The notes beneath the pieces were generated by a model. The model made no database searches, was not told the DNA's origin, and worked only from the letters and a program-made list of their open reading frames with translations. DNA of 64,000 bases from the NCBI RefSeq assembly GCF_902506325.1, contig NZ_LR732331.1:174732-238731 (forward strand). Reading direction: 5' to 3'. The position numbers and the translations under genes were made by a program. This DNA is from Limnobacter sp. 130. Its GTDB lineage: Bacteria; Pseudomonadota; Gammaproteobacteria; Burkholderiales; Burkholderiaceae_B. Positions 25,742 to 34,068 of this stretch are shown here, piece after piece (the first letter of the stretch is position 1; the number at the start of each line of letters is the position of its first letter).

Positions 25742-26934
25742 GAGCTGTTTTTGCTGAGGTGCAAGCTGTTGTGATCGCTGCGATACCATACCACGGGCAC
25801 CTCGGCTGTATTGGCCAGATTTTGCTGTTCAGGCTTTTGAACTTTCAGGTAGTCATCGGGATCATCGCGCCGCTGTGCGGCGTTCACAAAGGCGACCACC
25901 TTTTCATGTTCGGGTGATTTGTGGCACACAGGGTCGGCGTTGGTGGCATCGCCGGTGATCAAATACGCCTGACACCTGCAGCCGCCGTAGTCTTTGGCTT
26001 TGTCGGGGCAGGTGCGGCAGGGGTCTTTCATCCAGGCATCGCCACGGTAGCGCGTGAAGCCATCGCTTTCGTACCAAATGTGTTCAACCGTGCTGGTTTT
26101 AACGTTCGGGAATTCAAAGCCGGGCAGCATGCGGGCGGCCTGGCAGGGCAGGGCTGTGCCGTCGGGGCTGATGCTGAGAAACACATTGCCCCAGCCGCTC
26201 ATGCAAGGCTTGGGTGTTTTTTCGAAATAATCGGGCACCACAAACAACAGCTTCATGGAGTTGCCCAGTTTTTCTCGCCAGGCGGCTACCCGTTCTTCGG
26301 CGTGTTTCAGTTGCTCGTGCGTGGGGATCAGCGCTGCCTTGTTTTTAAAGGCCCAGCCGTAGTACTGCGTATTGGCAAGTTCAAGGTATTCAACGCCCAG
26401 CTTCACGGCCAGTTCAATGATGGAATCAATGTGGTCCAGGTTCAGCCTGTGCAGCACCACGTTTAGCACCATGGGCCAGCCTGCTGCCTTCACGGCGGTG
26501 GCAATTTCCAGTTTCTTGGCAAATGTTTTGGTGTCGCTGAGCGCATCATTCGCAGCCTGGGTTGCATCCTGAAAACTCACTTGAATGTGGTCAAGTCCTG
26601 CGGCTTTGAATGCCTCCAGGCGAGCAGGCTTCAAGCCGATTCCGGAGGTGATCAGGTTGGTGTAGTAGCCCAGTTCATGACCGTACGCCACCAGTTCTTC
26701 AAGGTCCTCGCGCAGCAAAGGCTCGCCACCCGAGAAACCCAGTTGCACCGCACCCAAGGCACGGGCCTGCTTCATGGTTTCTTTCCACTCGGCGGTGGTC
26801 AGTTCATTGGTGTTGGTTTTGTAATCAACCGGGTTGTAGCAGAACACGCAGTGCAGCGGGCAGCGGTAGGTGAGTTCAGCCAACAGCCACAAAGGGCCGG
26901 CCGGGCGTGTTACGTGTTCATTCACGGTTGTCAT
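25738..26934 (-). CDS. pqqE: PQQ biosynthesis radical SAM enzyme PqqE
   Basis: A 398-residue radical SAM/SPASM protein. The CxxxCxxC motif that binds the SAM-cleaving cluster is in RCPLHCVFCYNP near residues 24-31. The C-terminal SPASM Cys set is visible in CMSGWG, CQAARM, CRTCPDKAKDYGGCRCQ and CHKSPEH. PqqE links the Glu and Tyr side chains of PqqA while PqqD presents the peptide. Start at the ATG at 26934, which overlaps the pqqD stop (ATGA). The EHVTRPAGPLWLLAELTYRC opening is typical of the family. Complete. Confidence 0.95.
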   Translation of the reverse strand: MTTVNEHVTRPAGPLWLLAELTYRCPLHCVFCYNPVDYKTNTNELTTAEWKETMKQARALGAVQLGFSGGEPLLREDLEELVAYGHELGYYTNLITSGIGLKPARLEAFKAAGLDHIQVSFQDATQAANDALSDTKTFAKKLEIATAVKAAGWPMVLNVVLHRLNLDHIDSIIELAVKLGVEYLELANTQYYGWAFKNKAALIPTHEQLKHAEERVAAWREKLGNSMKLLFVVPDYFEKTPKPCMSGWGNVFLSISPDGTALPCQAARMLPGFEFPNVKTSTVEHIWYESDGFTRYRGDAWMKDPCRTCPDKAKDYGGCRCQAYLITGDATNADPVCHKSPEHEKVVAFVNAAQRRDDPDDYLKVQKPEQQNLANTAEVPVVWYRSDHNSLHLSKNSS

Positions 26935-27212
26935 GCGTCTAGCCAATTGCGGCGTGTTGCTTCCTCCAGCATGCTGCGCACATCGGCTTCCAGCCCACTG
27001 GCGCTGAATTTGGCTTCAAGCGCTTCTACAATTTCACCCACTGTTCGGGAGCCGTCACACAACAACAAGATTTCGCTGGCGGATTGGTTCAATTTCACCA
27101 TGCCCTCGGGGTAGAGCAGCACATGTGTTTTTTGCGCCTCCTCGTATTGAAGGCGAAACAGACGATTCAGTTTTGGATGAAGCGGCAGGGTTGGCGTTGT
27201 CTCGGAGCTCAT
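26931..27212 (-). CDS. pqqD: PQQ peptide chaperone PqqD
   Basis: A 93-residue protein of the RRE (peptide-recognition) fold. PqqD binds the PqqA precursor and delivers it to PqqE. The [33 protein letters not shown] region and the C-terminal helix pair match PqqD. Start at 27212 overlapping the pqqC stop by ATGA, and its own stop overlaps pqqE likewise, so pqqBCDE are tightly coupled. No fusion to PqqC, unlike in Methylorubrum. Confidence 0.93.
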   Translation of the reverse strand: MSSETTPTLPLHPKLNRLFRLQYEEAQKTHVLLYPEGMVKLNQSASEILLLCDGSRTVGEIVEALEAKFSASGLEADVRSMLEEATRRNWLDA

Positions 27213-27934
27213 TGTTTCTTCTGTTTTGTTTTGACCGGTTTGTCGGGGTAAGCCAGCGCGACTGCGTCTGACATGCTCCACAACACATCCAGTTTAAATT
27301 GAAGAATTTCCAGTGCACGCTCTTGTTGCGCACGGGTCTTGAAATAATTCAGTGTCACTTCCAAACCATGTTCTACATCGCGCTGTGCAAGGCTGATCCG
27401 TGACCGGAAATAATTCAAACCTTCCGGCGCAACCCATTTGTAGTCTTTGGGCCAATTGCTTAAGCGTTGTTTGTGAATTTCAGGCGCAAACATTTCAGTC
27501 AGCGACGAACACACGGCCTCTTGCCAAGGCGCACGACGTGCGAAATTGACGTAAGCGTCTACGGCAAAGCGTACACCAGGCAGCACCAGTTGCTGGCTCC
27601 ACAAGGTGTCTTTTTCTATGCCCACGGCCTCACCCAAACGGCTCCAGGCTTCAATGCCACCCGCATTCCCTTCCCAGCCATCGTGGTCGAGAATACGCTG
27701 AACCCAGCGCCGGCGTGTTTCGCGGTCGTCGCAATTGGCCATCACGGCGGCGTCTTTTTGTGGAATGCAAATTTGGTAATAAAAGCGGTTGGCCACCCAG
27801 CCGCGAAGTTGCTCGCGGCTTAGTTTGCCCTCACGCATGGTAATGTTGAAAGGGTGGTGAATGTGGTACTTGTCACCTTTGGCACGCAAGCGTTCTTCGA
27901 ACTCTTTTTTGCTCCAGGCTTTGTTACTGCTCAT
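27209..27934 (-). CDS. pqqC: pyrroloquinoline-quinone synthase PqqC
   Basis: A 241-residue cofactor-free oxidase that carries out the last step, the ring closure and eight-electron oxidation of AHQQ to PQQ with O2. The family segments YHIHHPFN near residue 24, [24 protein letters not shown], and [17 protein letters not shown] are all present, including active-site His, Tyr and Arg neighbourhoods. Normal length. Overlaps pqqB (ATGA). Confidence 0.95.
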   Translation of the reverse strand: MSSNKAWSKKEFEERLRAKGDKYHIHHPFNITMREGKLSREQLRGWVANRFYYQICIPQKDAAVMANCDDRETRRRWVQRILDHDGWEGNAGGIEAWSRLGEAVGIEKDTLWSQQLVLPGVRFAVDAYVNFARRAPWQEAVCSSLTEMFAPEIHKQRLSNWPKDYKWVAPEGLNYFRSRISLAQRDVEHGLEVTLNYFKTRAQQERALEILQFKLDVLWSMSDAVALAYPDKPVKTKQKKQ

Positions 27935-28863
27935 GCAAGAATCTCCATGCCATCGTAAGACACTTCAATTCCATTGTCGGCCAGAATGGCGCGCTCGTCG
28001 CCATGCTCGTTCAAAATCGGGTTGGTGTTGTTGATGTGGATCAGGATTTTGCGTTGGGTTTCAAACTGCCGAAGCTGGCTGATCATGCCCGAGCCGCGTT
28101 GGCCGGGTTTGTCGGTTTGTGGCAAGTGGCCCATGTCGGCCGCCATTTTTTGCGAAAACCCTTGCGTGACCATTTCGTCTTCGGTCCAGAAAGTGCCGTC
28201 CACCATCAGTACATCGGCCTCTTGCATGAAGGGCAGAATGTCGGGCGTAATTTCACCCAGGCCTGGTGCATAAAACACTTTTTTGCCGGTGTTGGTGTCT
28301 TCAATCAACAGACCAATGTTGTCGCCACGGCGTTGTGCATAGCGGCTTGGGGAATAGGGAGGTGCCTTGCTGATCAGCGGGATTGATTTGATCTTGATAT
28401 TGTCCAGCGGGCTGATGGAGAAAGGTTCATCGCACTCGGTGCACAGGGGGGTCCATTTCACGCCGCAGTAAAACCCCAGCGTGGGCACCAAAGGCAGGCC
28501 GTTGGTGAGGTCTTCCCACACGGCCGGGGTGGTGAACAGGCGCATGGGGGTTTTGCCCTCGCGCATCATCAACAGGCCTGTGGTGTGGTCAATTTGTGCG
28601 TCCATCAGGATCACGGCGGAAATGCCTGTGTCGCGTGGGCCGCGGTTGGGCTGTAGTTCCGGGGTGTTTTTGATCTGGGTCAGAATGTCGGGCGAGGCGT
28701 TGACCAAAATCCAGTTGGCAGACCCATCGGATATTGCGATCGACGACTGGGTGCGCGCGGTGTAGCCGGGCGCTTTGGCCCTCACGGCTTGGCAGTTGTT
28801 GCAGTTGCAGTTCCACTGCGGGAACCCTCCGCCTGCTGCGGATCCCAGAACTTTGATTTTCAT
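27931..28863 (-). CDS. pqqB: PQQ biosynthesis protein PqqB
   Basis: A 310-residue metallo-beta-lactamase-fold protein, proposed to hydroxylate the Glu-Tyr dipeptide during PQQ synthesis. The start [18 protein letters not shown] with its Cys-rich zinc knuckle, the [14 protein letters not shown] motif, and HINNTNPIL near the C-terminus are diagnostic. It follows pqqA after a terminator-like hairpin, so it is probably expressed at a lower level than pqqA. Confidence 0.95.
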   Translation of the reverse strand: MKIKVLGSAAGGGFPQWNCNCNNCQAVRAKAPGYTARTQSSIAISDGSANWILVNASPDILTQIKNTPELQPNRGPRDTGISAVILMDAQIDHTTGLLMMREGKTPMRLFTTPAVWEDLTNGLPLVPTLGFYCGVKWTPLCTECDEPFSISPLDNIKIKSIPLISKAPPYSPSRYAQRRGDNIGLLIEDTNTGKKVFYAPGLGEITPDILPFMQEADVLMVDGTFWTEDEMVTQGFSQKMAADMGHLPQTDKPGQRGSGMISQLRQFETQRKILIHINNTNPILNEHGDERAILADNGIEVSYDGMEILA

Positions 28864-28882
28864 AATTGCTTTTTTCAGGGGT

Positions 28883-28920
28883 AAAAAAAACCCCGCCAGC
28901 CTGAAAGGCTATCCGGGGCT
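28883..28920 (-). terminator. attenuator hairpin between pqqA and pqqB
   Basis: On the minus strand AGCCCCG pairs with CGGGGTT around an inner AGCC/GGCT stem and is followed by about eight T. It lies 16 bases after pqqA. Partial termination here would give many pqqA transcripts (peptide substrate) and fewer full-length pqq mRNAs (enzymes). Confidence 0.75.
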
Positions 28921-28935
28921 GTGCGAACCGTCAAA

Positions 28936-29010
28936 TTAACGGTTGGCAATGTACATGGTGATTTCGAAACCGAAACGCATGTCAACGAATGATGGTGTGG
29001 TCCACTGCAT
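28936..29010 (-). CDS. pqqA: PQQ precursor peptide PqqA
   Basis: A 24-residue peptide, too short for routine gene finding. It has the invariant Glu-x-x-x-Tyr (FEITMYI, Glu16 and Tyr20) whose side chains become PQQ, preceded by the usual MQWTTPSF start. An ideal AGGAGG lies 7 bases upstream of the ATG. It is the first gene of the pqqABCDE-ABC operon, separated from pqqB by an attenuator, and is preceded by a sigma-54-type promoter. Confidence 0.95.
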   Translation of the reverse strand: MQWTTPSFVDMRFGFEITMYIANR

Positions 29011-29107
29011 GAAATATCCTCCTTTTGCTTTATTAAAATGCACCTTGGCACATGGCTTGGGTGAAGAACTTGGCTTGCGCCGTTTTGTTCGTCCTCGAGT
29101 TATAAAT

Positions 29108-29123
29108 AGCAATTCCCGTGCCG
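29108..29123 (-). promoter_or_regulatory. sigma-54 promoter of pqqA
   Basis: On the minus strand CGGCACGGGAATTGCT matches GGCAC-N5-TTGC exactly; only the first T of the consensus is C. It would give a leader of about 85 bases. An inverted repeat at 29185-29212 sits 62-90 bases upstream as a possible activator site. Confidence 0.65.
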
Positions 29124-29184
29124 TACATGCAAGCCGGTCGGTATTTTTACAATGTGGGAAATGGCGGGGTTCAAGGTGTGCGTG

Positions 29185-29212
29185 GTGTTCAAACTGTTGC
29201 AGTTTGAAACAC
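29185..29212. promoter_or_regulatory. inverted repeat upstream of pqqA, activator-site candidate
   Basis: GTGTTCAAACTG and CAGTTTGAAACAC form a 12/13-base inverted repeat with a 3-base spacer and one bulged base. The TGTTTCAAAC half resembles TGTTTCA repeats upstream of the aor promoter (34991-35007). It lies upstream of the pqqA sigma-54 site. Confidence 0.5.
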
Positions 29213-29215
29213 TAT

Positions 29216-29249
29216 GCAAAAAGGCGCGAACCTTGTGAGTTCGCGCCTT
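29216..29249 (-). terminator. terminator of the porin gene
   Basis: On the minus strand, AAGGCGCGAAC pairs with GTTCGCGCCTT around a 7-base loop and is followed by T residues. It lies about 35 bases after the porin stop. Confidence 0.85.
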
Positions 29250-29281
29250 AGGGATAACCGTTAACGGAGGGTGGTTAACGA

Positions 29282-30460
29282 TTAGAAGAACAGGATTGCG
29301 CCTACAGCGATTGTGTTTGACTCGCCTTTTGCGGCGGGTGCACCCAACTGGTAGGTTTGTTCATTGGTGATGTATTCACCAGCGATTGTCAGGCTTGGTG
29401 TCAGGTTGTGATAAACGCCCAATACCATCTGGTTGGTTTCTTCAAGCATGATTGCGTTGGCAGTGCGGTCAGCGGCAGTTGCATCCAGTGTGGAGGAACC
29501 GTAGTTGATACCGAATTTCGTGTTGCCAACTTTATAGGTGGCTTGAACCAGATAGCCGTCAGAATCACGTTCACCGTTGGCTGCATCACGACCACCGAAA
29601 CCAATCAGTGTCGTTCCCAGGCCTTCACCTGTGAAGTAATTACCTGTCAATGACAGCGCGCCGAAGTTCAATGTGCCACCGGCTTCGAAGCCAGTCAGGT
29701 CAGCATCGGGTGCGCCCGCAGCGCCAGATTGAGACTGGTTGATCAACGCAGCCCACAATTTGCCGCTGTCGCCCAGGCTGTACGATGCCAAAGCCTGCAT
29801 TCCAGGAGAGTCGCTTTCAGCGCCGCCAATCTGCTTGGGTTGGAACACGCCGCCCGACAAGCTCAGGTTGCCGAATGCTGGCGCGGTGTAAGTGATTTGA
29901 GGCTGGAATTCGGTGTAGATGTAACCAGATCCGATTCCACCCAGTGTTGTGTTCAGTGCGCCGTTATAACCTGAGCCACCGCCGACTGCGAGCAGGGACA
30001 TGTCGTTCAAGATTGCATTTTGACCAAACAAACCAATGTCACGACCGGCCTTGATCGTACCCATGGTCTCGTTGCCGAATTGCAAGAACACGCGACGCTG
30101 ATCACCAACGTTCTGACCTACGCCGCCGGCAGCGCCGTTGTTGTTGGTTGTGCCCGGGTCAATCGAGATAACGGCCTTCAGATCATATCCAGCCTGTTTG
30201 GTGGACGCAGTGAAAATGATGAAGCCTGGTAACAGGCCGTTCTGAATTGATGTTTGGTCTTGACCAGTGGCCGCGCCACCACAAAGACCCAATGCGCCAC
30301 TGGCGGTCGCGCCAGCGTTGTCGCAACTTGTAGTGTTGTAGTACGCATTGACTGAACCAGACAAGTCCATTTCCCATTCACCGGCTTTGAAACCGATTGC
30401 GTGTGCCGAAGTCCCCATTGCTGCCAAGATGGAAGCTGCTACTAATTTTTTGCTGATCAT
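29282..30460 (-). CDS. outer-membrane porin
   Basis: A 392-residue porin with a signal peptide ending at AHA (residue 21), a beta-rich body with alternating polar/aromatic strands, and a terminal Phe in VGAILFF. It is closest in feel to the Burkholderiales gram-negative porin families, though loops are unusually rich in Gly, Ala and Asn. A sigma-54 promoter about 100 bases upstream and the shared 15-base activator motif place it in the alcohol regulon, so it may admit the alcohol substrate. Specificity is not visible. Confidence 0.82.
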   Translation of the reverse strand: MISKKLVAASILAAMGTSAHAIGFKAGEWEMDLSGSVNAYYNTTSCDNAGATASGALGLCGGAATGQDQTSIQNGLLPGFIIFTASTKQAGYDLKAVISIDPGTTNNNGAAGGVGQNVGDQRRVFLQFGNETMGTIKAGRDIGLFGQNAILNDMSLLAVGGGSGYNGALNTTLGGIGSGYIYTEFQPQITYTAPAFGNLSLSGGVFQPKQIGGAESDSPGMQALASYSLGDSGKLWAALINQSQSGAAGAPDADLTGFEAGGTLNFGALSLTGNYFTGEGLGTTLIGFGGRDAANGERDSDGYLVQATYKVGNTKFGINYGSSTLDATAADRTANAIMLEETNQMVLGVYHNLTPSLTIAGEYITNEQTYQLGAPAAKGESNTIAVGAILFF

Positions 30461-30559
30461 GAGATCAACCCTCCAGTTTTAGTTTTTAAAGGTTGTTGCT
30501 TGTTTGTCTTCTAAAGCTCGCCAGCACACCGCAGAGTAGAACTGGCTTGAGGGGACTAG

Positions 30560-30575
30560 GGCAAAAGACATGCCA
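30560..30575 (-). promoter_or_regulatory. sigma-54 promoter of the porin
   Basis: On the minus strand TGGCATGTCTTTTGCC matches TGGCAY-N5-TTGC exactly. It lies 100 bases upstream of the porin start, in the 349-base gap to the activator gene; the 15-base motif at 30708-30722 is 133 bases further upstream. Confidence 0.75.
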
Positions 30576-30707
30576 GTGCATAAGCTATTGATTTTAATGA
30601 TATAAATTAAAATGTAGGGCTTTTGATGACAAGATGGGGCAGTGCAGTTGGTTTGCGCCAAACGGTGCGCTTTGAAACAGAATTGTGTGCGGCTGGAGCA
30701 GGTGAAT

Positions 30708-30722
30708 GACAGTTTTGTGACA
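30708..30722. promoter_or_regulatory. activator-site candidate upstream of the porin
   Basis: GACAGTTTTGTGACA is the exact reverse complement of the motif at 19148-19162 upstream of the PQQ alcohol dehydrogenase. Chance recurrence of 15 identical bases at matching promoter positions is unlikely. Confidence 0.55.
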
Positions 30723-30743
30723 GCTGTTCAATTGCTTTGTGCC

Positions 30744-30776
30744 AAAAAAAACCACCCGACAATGGGGTGGTTTTTT
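30744..30776. terminator. bidirectional terminator after the sigma-54 activator gene
   Basis: AAAACCACCC and GGGGTGGTTTT pair around a short loop, with A- and T-runs on both sides. It closes the activator gene on the minus strand and insulates the porin promoter region. Confidence 0.85.
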
Positions 30777-30809
30777 GAAGGCACAGTGCCGTGTAATGAA
30801 AGACGCGTT

Positions 30810-33224
30810 TTACTTCGAATTCAAGCGCCGGTATATGGTGTTTCTTGAAATTCCCAGCATGCGGGCGGCTGCGCTAACGTTGCCCCTGCAGGTTTCCAGT
30901 GCCTCTTGAATGGCCCGTGATTCCAGGTCGTCCAGATTAATTGGATTGTCTGCCTGAGCCCTTGCAGTAGCTTGCCTGGAACCCAAGTAGCCTTGCGCCC
31001 GCGCATCGTAGGCACGCGTGTCGAAGGTATCTTCTTTGTAGCGCGGTGACTGGGGCAGCGCACCGATGGGCTCTTCCCGGTTGGCTGGCTTTTGGCTGTG
31101 CGTCCAGCTGTCAAATCGGCCTTCCCTGAACTTGCTGAAGGTTTGATCCAGGCCTGTGCCTTTGGGCGCAGCGCCTTGCCGGTGGTGAACCTGAACCTCA
31201 AAAGGGCTGGGTTTGCTTCTTGCCGGAAATGCAGGTGCGTTGCTGTGAACTGGTGCAGCAATTTTGTTTTGTACTGAAAAATTGCTGCGCACGCTGAACT
31301 GCGGGCGTGTATTGGTCACGGGCAATGTGGTGCGCGAAGGGCGATCGTCCGTTTCAGGAGGCACTTGCACTTGCACCTGCTCAACCGGACTGAGCTTGTT
31401 GTCCAGTCGCAATGCACGCCACTCGTCAAGAAAGTCATCGGGCAGGTGGTCCCACTCAATGGTTTCGGCTTCGTCAGTCATTACGCTGGCAGTGCGCAAA
31501 ATATTCGTGAGCTGTCGAATATTGCCCGGCCATGCGTGCGTGGTAAACGCTTTCATCACCTCGGCTGAAACACGAATGCGCGGATTGTGTGATTCGTTTT
31601 CCAGAATGCGTTGAATGATTTTTTGCAAGTCGGTTCGTTCGCGCAAAGCGGGAATTCGTACCACCAAACCATGCAGGCGATAGTACAAGTCTTCACGGAA
31701 ATGGCCCGTTGCAATTTGATCGCGCAGGTTGCGGTGCGTGGCGCAAATAACCTGCAAATTCACCGGAATGCTTTTCTGGCTGCCAAGCGGTGTAACCACG
31801 CGTTCCTGCAATACACGCAACAAGCGTGCTTGCAGAGAAATGGGCATGTCACCGATTTCATCAAGGAACAAGGTGCCACCGTTGGCTTGCAAAATGCGGC
31901 CTTGTGAACCTTTCTTTTTTGCACCGGTGAATGCGCCGTCTTCGTAGCCAAACAACTCGGATTCAATCAGCGTTTCAGGAATCGATGCGCAATTGACTGC
32001 GACAAATGGTTTATCCACCCGGGGCGAATCGTTGTGGATGGCTTGCGCAAGAATTTCTTTGCCTGTGCCCGTTTCACCCAGAATCAAAATGGGGATGTCT
32101 TTGTCGATGACCTTGCCCACTTTTTCGATGATTTTTGCCACCTGTGGATCGCCTGTGTTCAGGTACTTCAGGCTGGAAAGGTGATGGCTTTTTTGGCAGG
32201 TTGTGTTGGCTTTCTGCGCGGTCGGCGTTGGGTTTTGCAGCACAGCCGCATCGCAATTGTTTTTGACCAAACCCACCGAGTCGAAAATACGGCCTCGGCC
32301 CACACTGCCCAAACTGGCTCGCGCTGTGACCTGGTTGCCATTGTGCAAACACAGAATCAAGGGGATTGGGTTGCAGGTGCGGTAATGGTCGATCAGGGCC
32401 GACAAAGGCATGCCGAAAAGCGAGCTGAAGGTGTGGCTTTTCAATGCGTTGCTGGACATGCCAAACTGCACCATGGCTGCCCGGTTGGCTGCCAGAAATT
32501 TGCCAGCGGGCGAGAAGGCCGCCGCGCCTTCAACCACTGAACCCAAAAATTCACCGCGCTGGTGAAATTGCACAATGATCGCGTCTTGAAACGAGCTGTT
32601 GAACAAATGGTTTTCGATCATTTGCGCCGACATGCGCACCAGGCCCATGGTGTGGCGGTGGTAACTGCGGTAATCGCCAGTCACATCGAGCACCCCGATG
32701 GCCACGCCATTGGGGTCGAAAATCGGAGCAGCCGAGCAGGTCAAAAAACGGTTAACGTCCAGGAAGTGATCCTGACCGTGAACTACAGTGGGCAATTCCT
32801 CGATCAGCGCCGTACCAATGGCATTGGTGCCCTTGTGTTCTTCGCTCCAGGTTACGCCAGGTGCCAGGGCGACTTTCTGCGCCTTGACCAGAAAATCATC
32901 ATCGCCCAGTGATTCAATGATCGTACCGCTGGCGTCTGTCAGCAACACCATGCTGTGCGTGTTCACAACCTGTTCGTACAAGGTTTCCATGAATGGCAGG
33001 GCGCACGACTTCAGCCGGTTGTTCTTTTCAATCAGCTCTTTTAGTGCGCTGCCGGGTGGCGGGGCAATGTCCACTTTGGACGTGGTGTCCAGCCCTGCGG
33101 CCGTGGAACGCTGGTGAGCACGTCGAATGAATTCGAGGTGTCCTTCCGTACCCGGGTCGATCAGCTCTATCACTTGGGCGTTGGATGCAAGGCTGCCGCC
33201 ATCCCGCTCGGATAAGAAAGTCAT
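30810..33224 (-). CDS. AcoR-type sigma-54-dependent transcriptional activator
   Basis: An 804-residue enhancer-binding protein. A GAF sensor region (about 70-215) is followed by an AAA+ domain (about 355-600) with Walker A GETGTGKE (383-390), the sigma-54-contacting GAFTGA loop (430-435) and DEIGD (455-459). A Fis-type helix-turn-helix ends the protein (about 768-804). There is no receiver domain, so a small molecule should be the signal, as in AcoR and BmoR. A linker of about 160 residues (605-765), rich in Gln, Pro, Arg and Ser, separates AAA+ and DNA-binding parts and is unusually long. Start at 33224, behind GGAG. Six predicted sigma-54 promoters lie within 18 kb. Confidence 0.92.
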   Translation of the reverse strand: MTFLSERDGGSLASNAQVIELIDPGTEGHLEFIRRAHQRSTAAGLDTTSKVDIAPPPGSALKELIEKNNRLKSCALPFMETLYEQVVNTHSMVLLTDASGTIIESLGDDDFLVKAQKVALAPGVTWSEEHKGTNAIGTALIEELPTVVHGQDHFLDVNRFLTCSAAPIFDPNGVAIGVLDVTGDYRSYHRHTMGLVRMSAQMIENHLFNSSFQDAIIVQFHQRGEFLGSVVEGAAAFSPAGKFLAANRAAMVQFGMSSNALKSHTFSSLFGMPLSALIDHYRTCNPIPLILCLHNGNQVTARASLGSVGRGRIFDSVGLVKNNCDAAVLQNPTPTAQKANTTCQKSHHLSSLKYLNTGDPQVAKIIEKVGKVIDKDIPILILGETGTGKEILAQAIHNDSPRVDKPFVAVNCASIPETLIESELFGYEDGAFTGAKKKGSQGRILQANGGTLFLDEIGDMPISLQARLLRVLQERVVTPLGSQKSIPVNLQVICATHRNLRDQIATGHFREDLYYRLHGLVVRIPALRERTDLQKIIQRILENESHNPRIRVSAEVMKAFTTHAWPGNIRQLTNILRTASVMTDEAETIEWDHLPDDFLDEWRALRLDNKLSPVEQVQVQVPPETDDRPSRTTLPVTNTRPQFSVRSNFSVQNKIAAPVHSNAPAFPARSKPSPFEVQVHHRQGAAPKGTGLDQTFSKFREGRFDSWTHSQKPANREEPIGALPQSPRYKEDTFDTRAYDARAQGYLGSRQATARAQADNPINLDDLESRAIQEALETCRGNVSAAARMLGISRNTIYRRLNSK

Positions 33225-33362
33225 CCATGTCTCCTGCTTCTTTTGGTGCTGCGTTTTATAAGTATGGTTTTGGGTGCAACTTGGCGCGCTGAATGTTTTT
33301 AGTTGTATTACTGTTCCAGCTACCGTGTTGCCCAATGCAAGCACTGTGCCAACTCAATTCAG

Positions 33363-33381
33363 TGTGTCCTAAAATGACACA
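33363..33381. promoter_or_regulatory. activator-site candidate upstream of cytochrome c-550
   Basis: TGTGTC-N7-GACACA is a perfect 6-7-6 inverted repeat, 99 bases before the sigma-54 promoter at 33480. The related repeat at 19097-19115 precedes the PQQ alcohol dehydrogenase. This 316-base gap between the divergent activator and cytochrome genes holds no other gene. Confidence 0.55.
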
Positions 33382-33479
33382 CCTTTTGATAAAAATTAGC
33401 ACAGATCAATCATCAAGGCTATAGAGTTCGCGATTCGTCACACTTGGTAAAACTAATTCACAAATTCATATGAACAGGG

Positions 33480-33495
33480 TGGCATGGGGATTGCA
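33480..33495 (+). promoter_or_regulatory. sigma-54 promoter of cytochrome c-550
   Basis: TGGCATGGGGATTGCA matches the -24/-12 consensus TGGCAY-N5-TTGCA at every fixed position. It lies 46 bases upstream of the cytochrome start, the best of the six sites. Confidence 0.8.
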
Positions 33496-33540
33496 ATAGC
33501 TACCCCGTGTTGAATCATTCTTAGAAATACAGGAGTTGTG

Positions 33541-33996
33541 ATGTTCGTTCGTAAAGCCCTAGTGGCAACCATTTTTTCAGTCGCTGCCTCGGTGGCCATG
33601 GCCCATGGCGATGTAACCCCACAGGTTGTGGATGTCTCCACGCTAAAACCCTTGGGTGACGACATGCTGGATACCAATCCATATGTCGGTGACAAAGAGG
33701 CCATTCGAGTGGGTAGTTCCGCCTACAACCAGAATTGCGCACGTTGCCATGGTCTTGAAGTAATCAGCGGCGGTATTTCACCCGATCTGCGCAAGATGAA
33801 TGCTGAATGTGACTCGTTCGCGGGCAAAAAAGCAAAGGCAGATTGCAAGGCTGAACTGGATGTGTATTTCAGAAATTCAGTGTTGGGTGGCAAAGTGCGA
33901 GGAGATCGCGTGTACATGCCCGCTTTTGCCGGTATTTTGAGTCAGGAAGCGATTTGGGCGATTAAAGCCTATGTGGAAACCCGCCCATTTGAATAA
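33541..33996 (+). CDS. cytochrome c-550, PedF-like
   Basis: A 151-residue periplasmic monoheme cytochrome c with a signal peptide (cleavage at AMA-H near residue 21) and one CARCH heme site near residue 66. Its four-Cys layout (two extra Cys near 90 and 102) and the HGDVTPQ start of the mature protein match the PedF cytochromes that take electrons from PQQ ethanol-type dehydrogenases. The ATG at 33541 is used; a GTG one codon upstream is not needed. It is the expected redox partner of the enzyme at 19366 and is transcribed divergently from the activator. Confidence 0.88.
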   Translation: MFVRKALVATIFSVAASVAMAHGDVTPQVVDVSTLKPLGDDMLDTNPYVGDKEAIRVGSSAYNQNCARCHGLEVISGGISPDLRKMNAECDSFAGKKAKADCKAELDVYFRNSVLGGKVRGDRVYMPAFAGILSQEAIWAIKAYVETRPFE

Positions 33997-34068
33997 GCCG
34001 CAGGCTTGCCCAGGGGGACCGCTTCAACAACAAAAGCGTGTCCCCAACGCTGAAAATCGGAGACTTGT

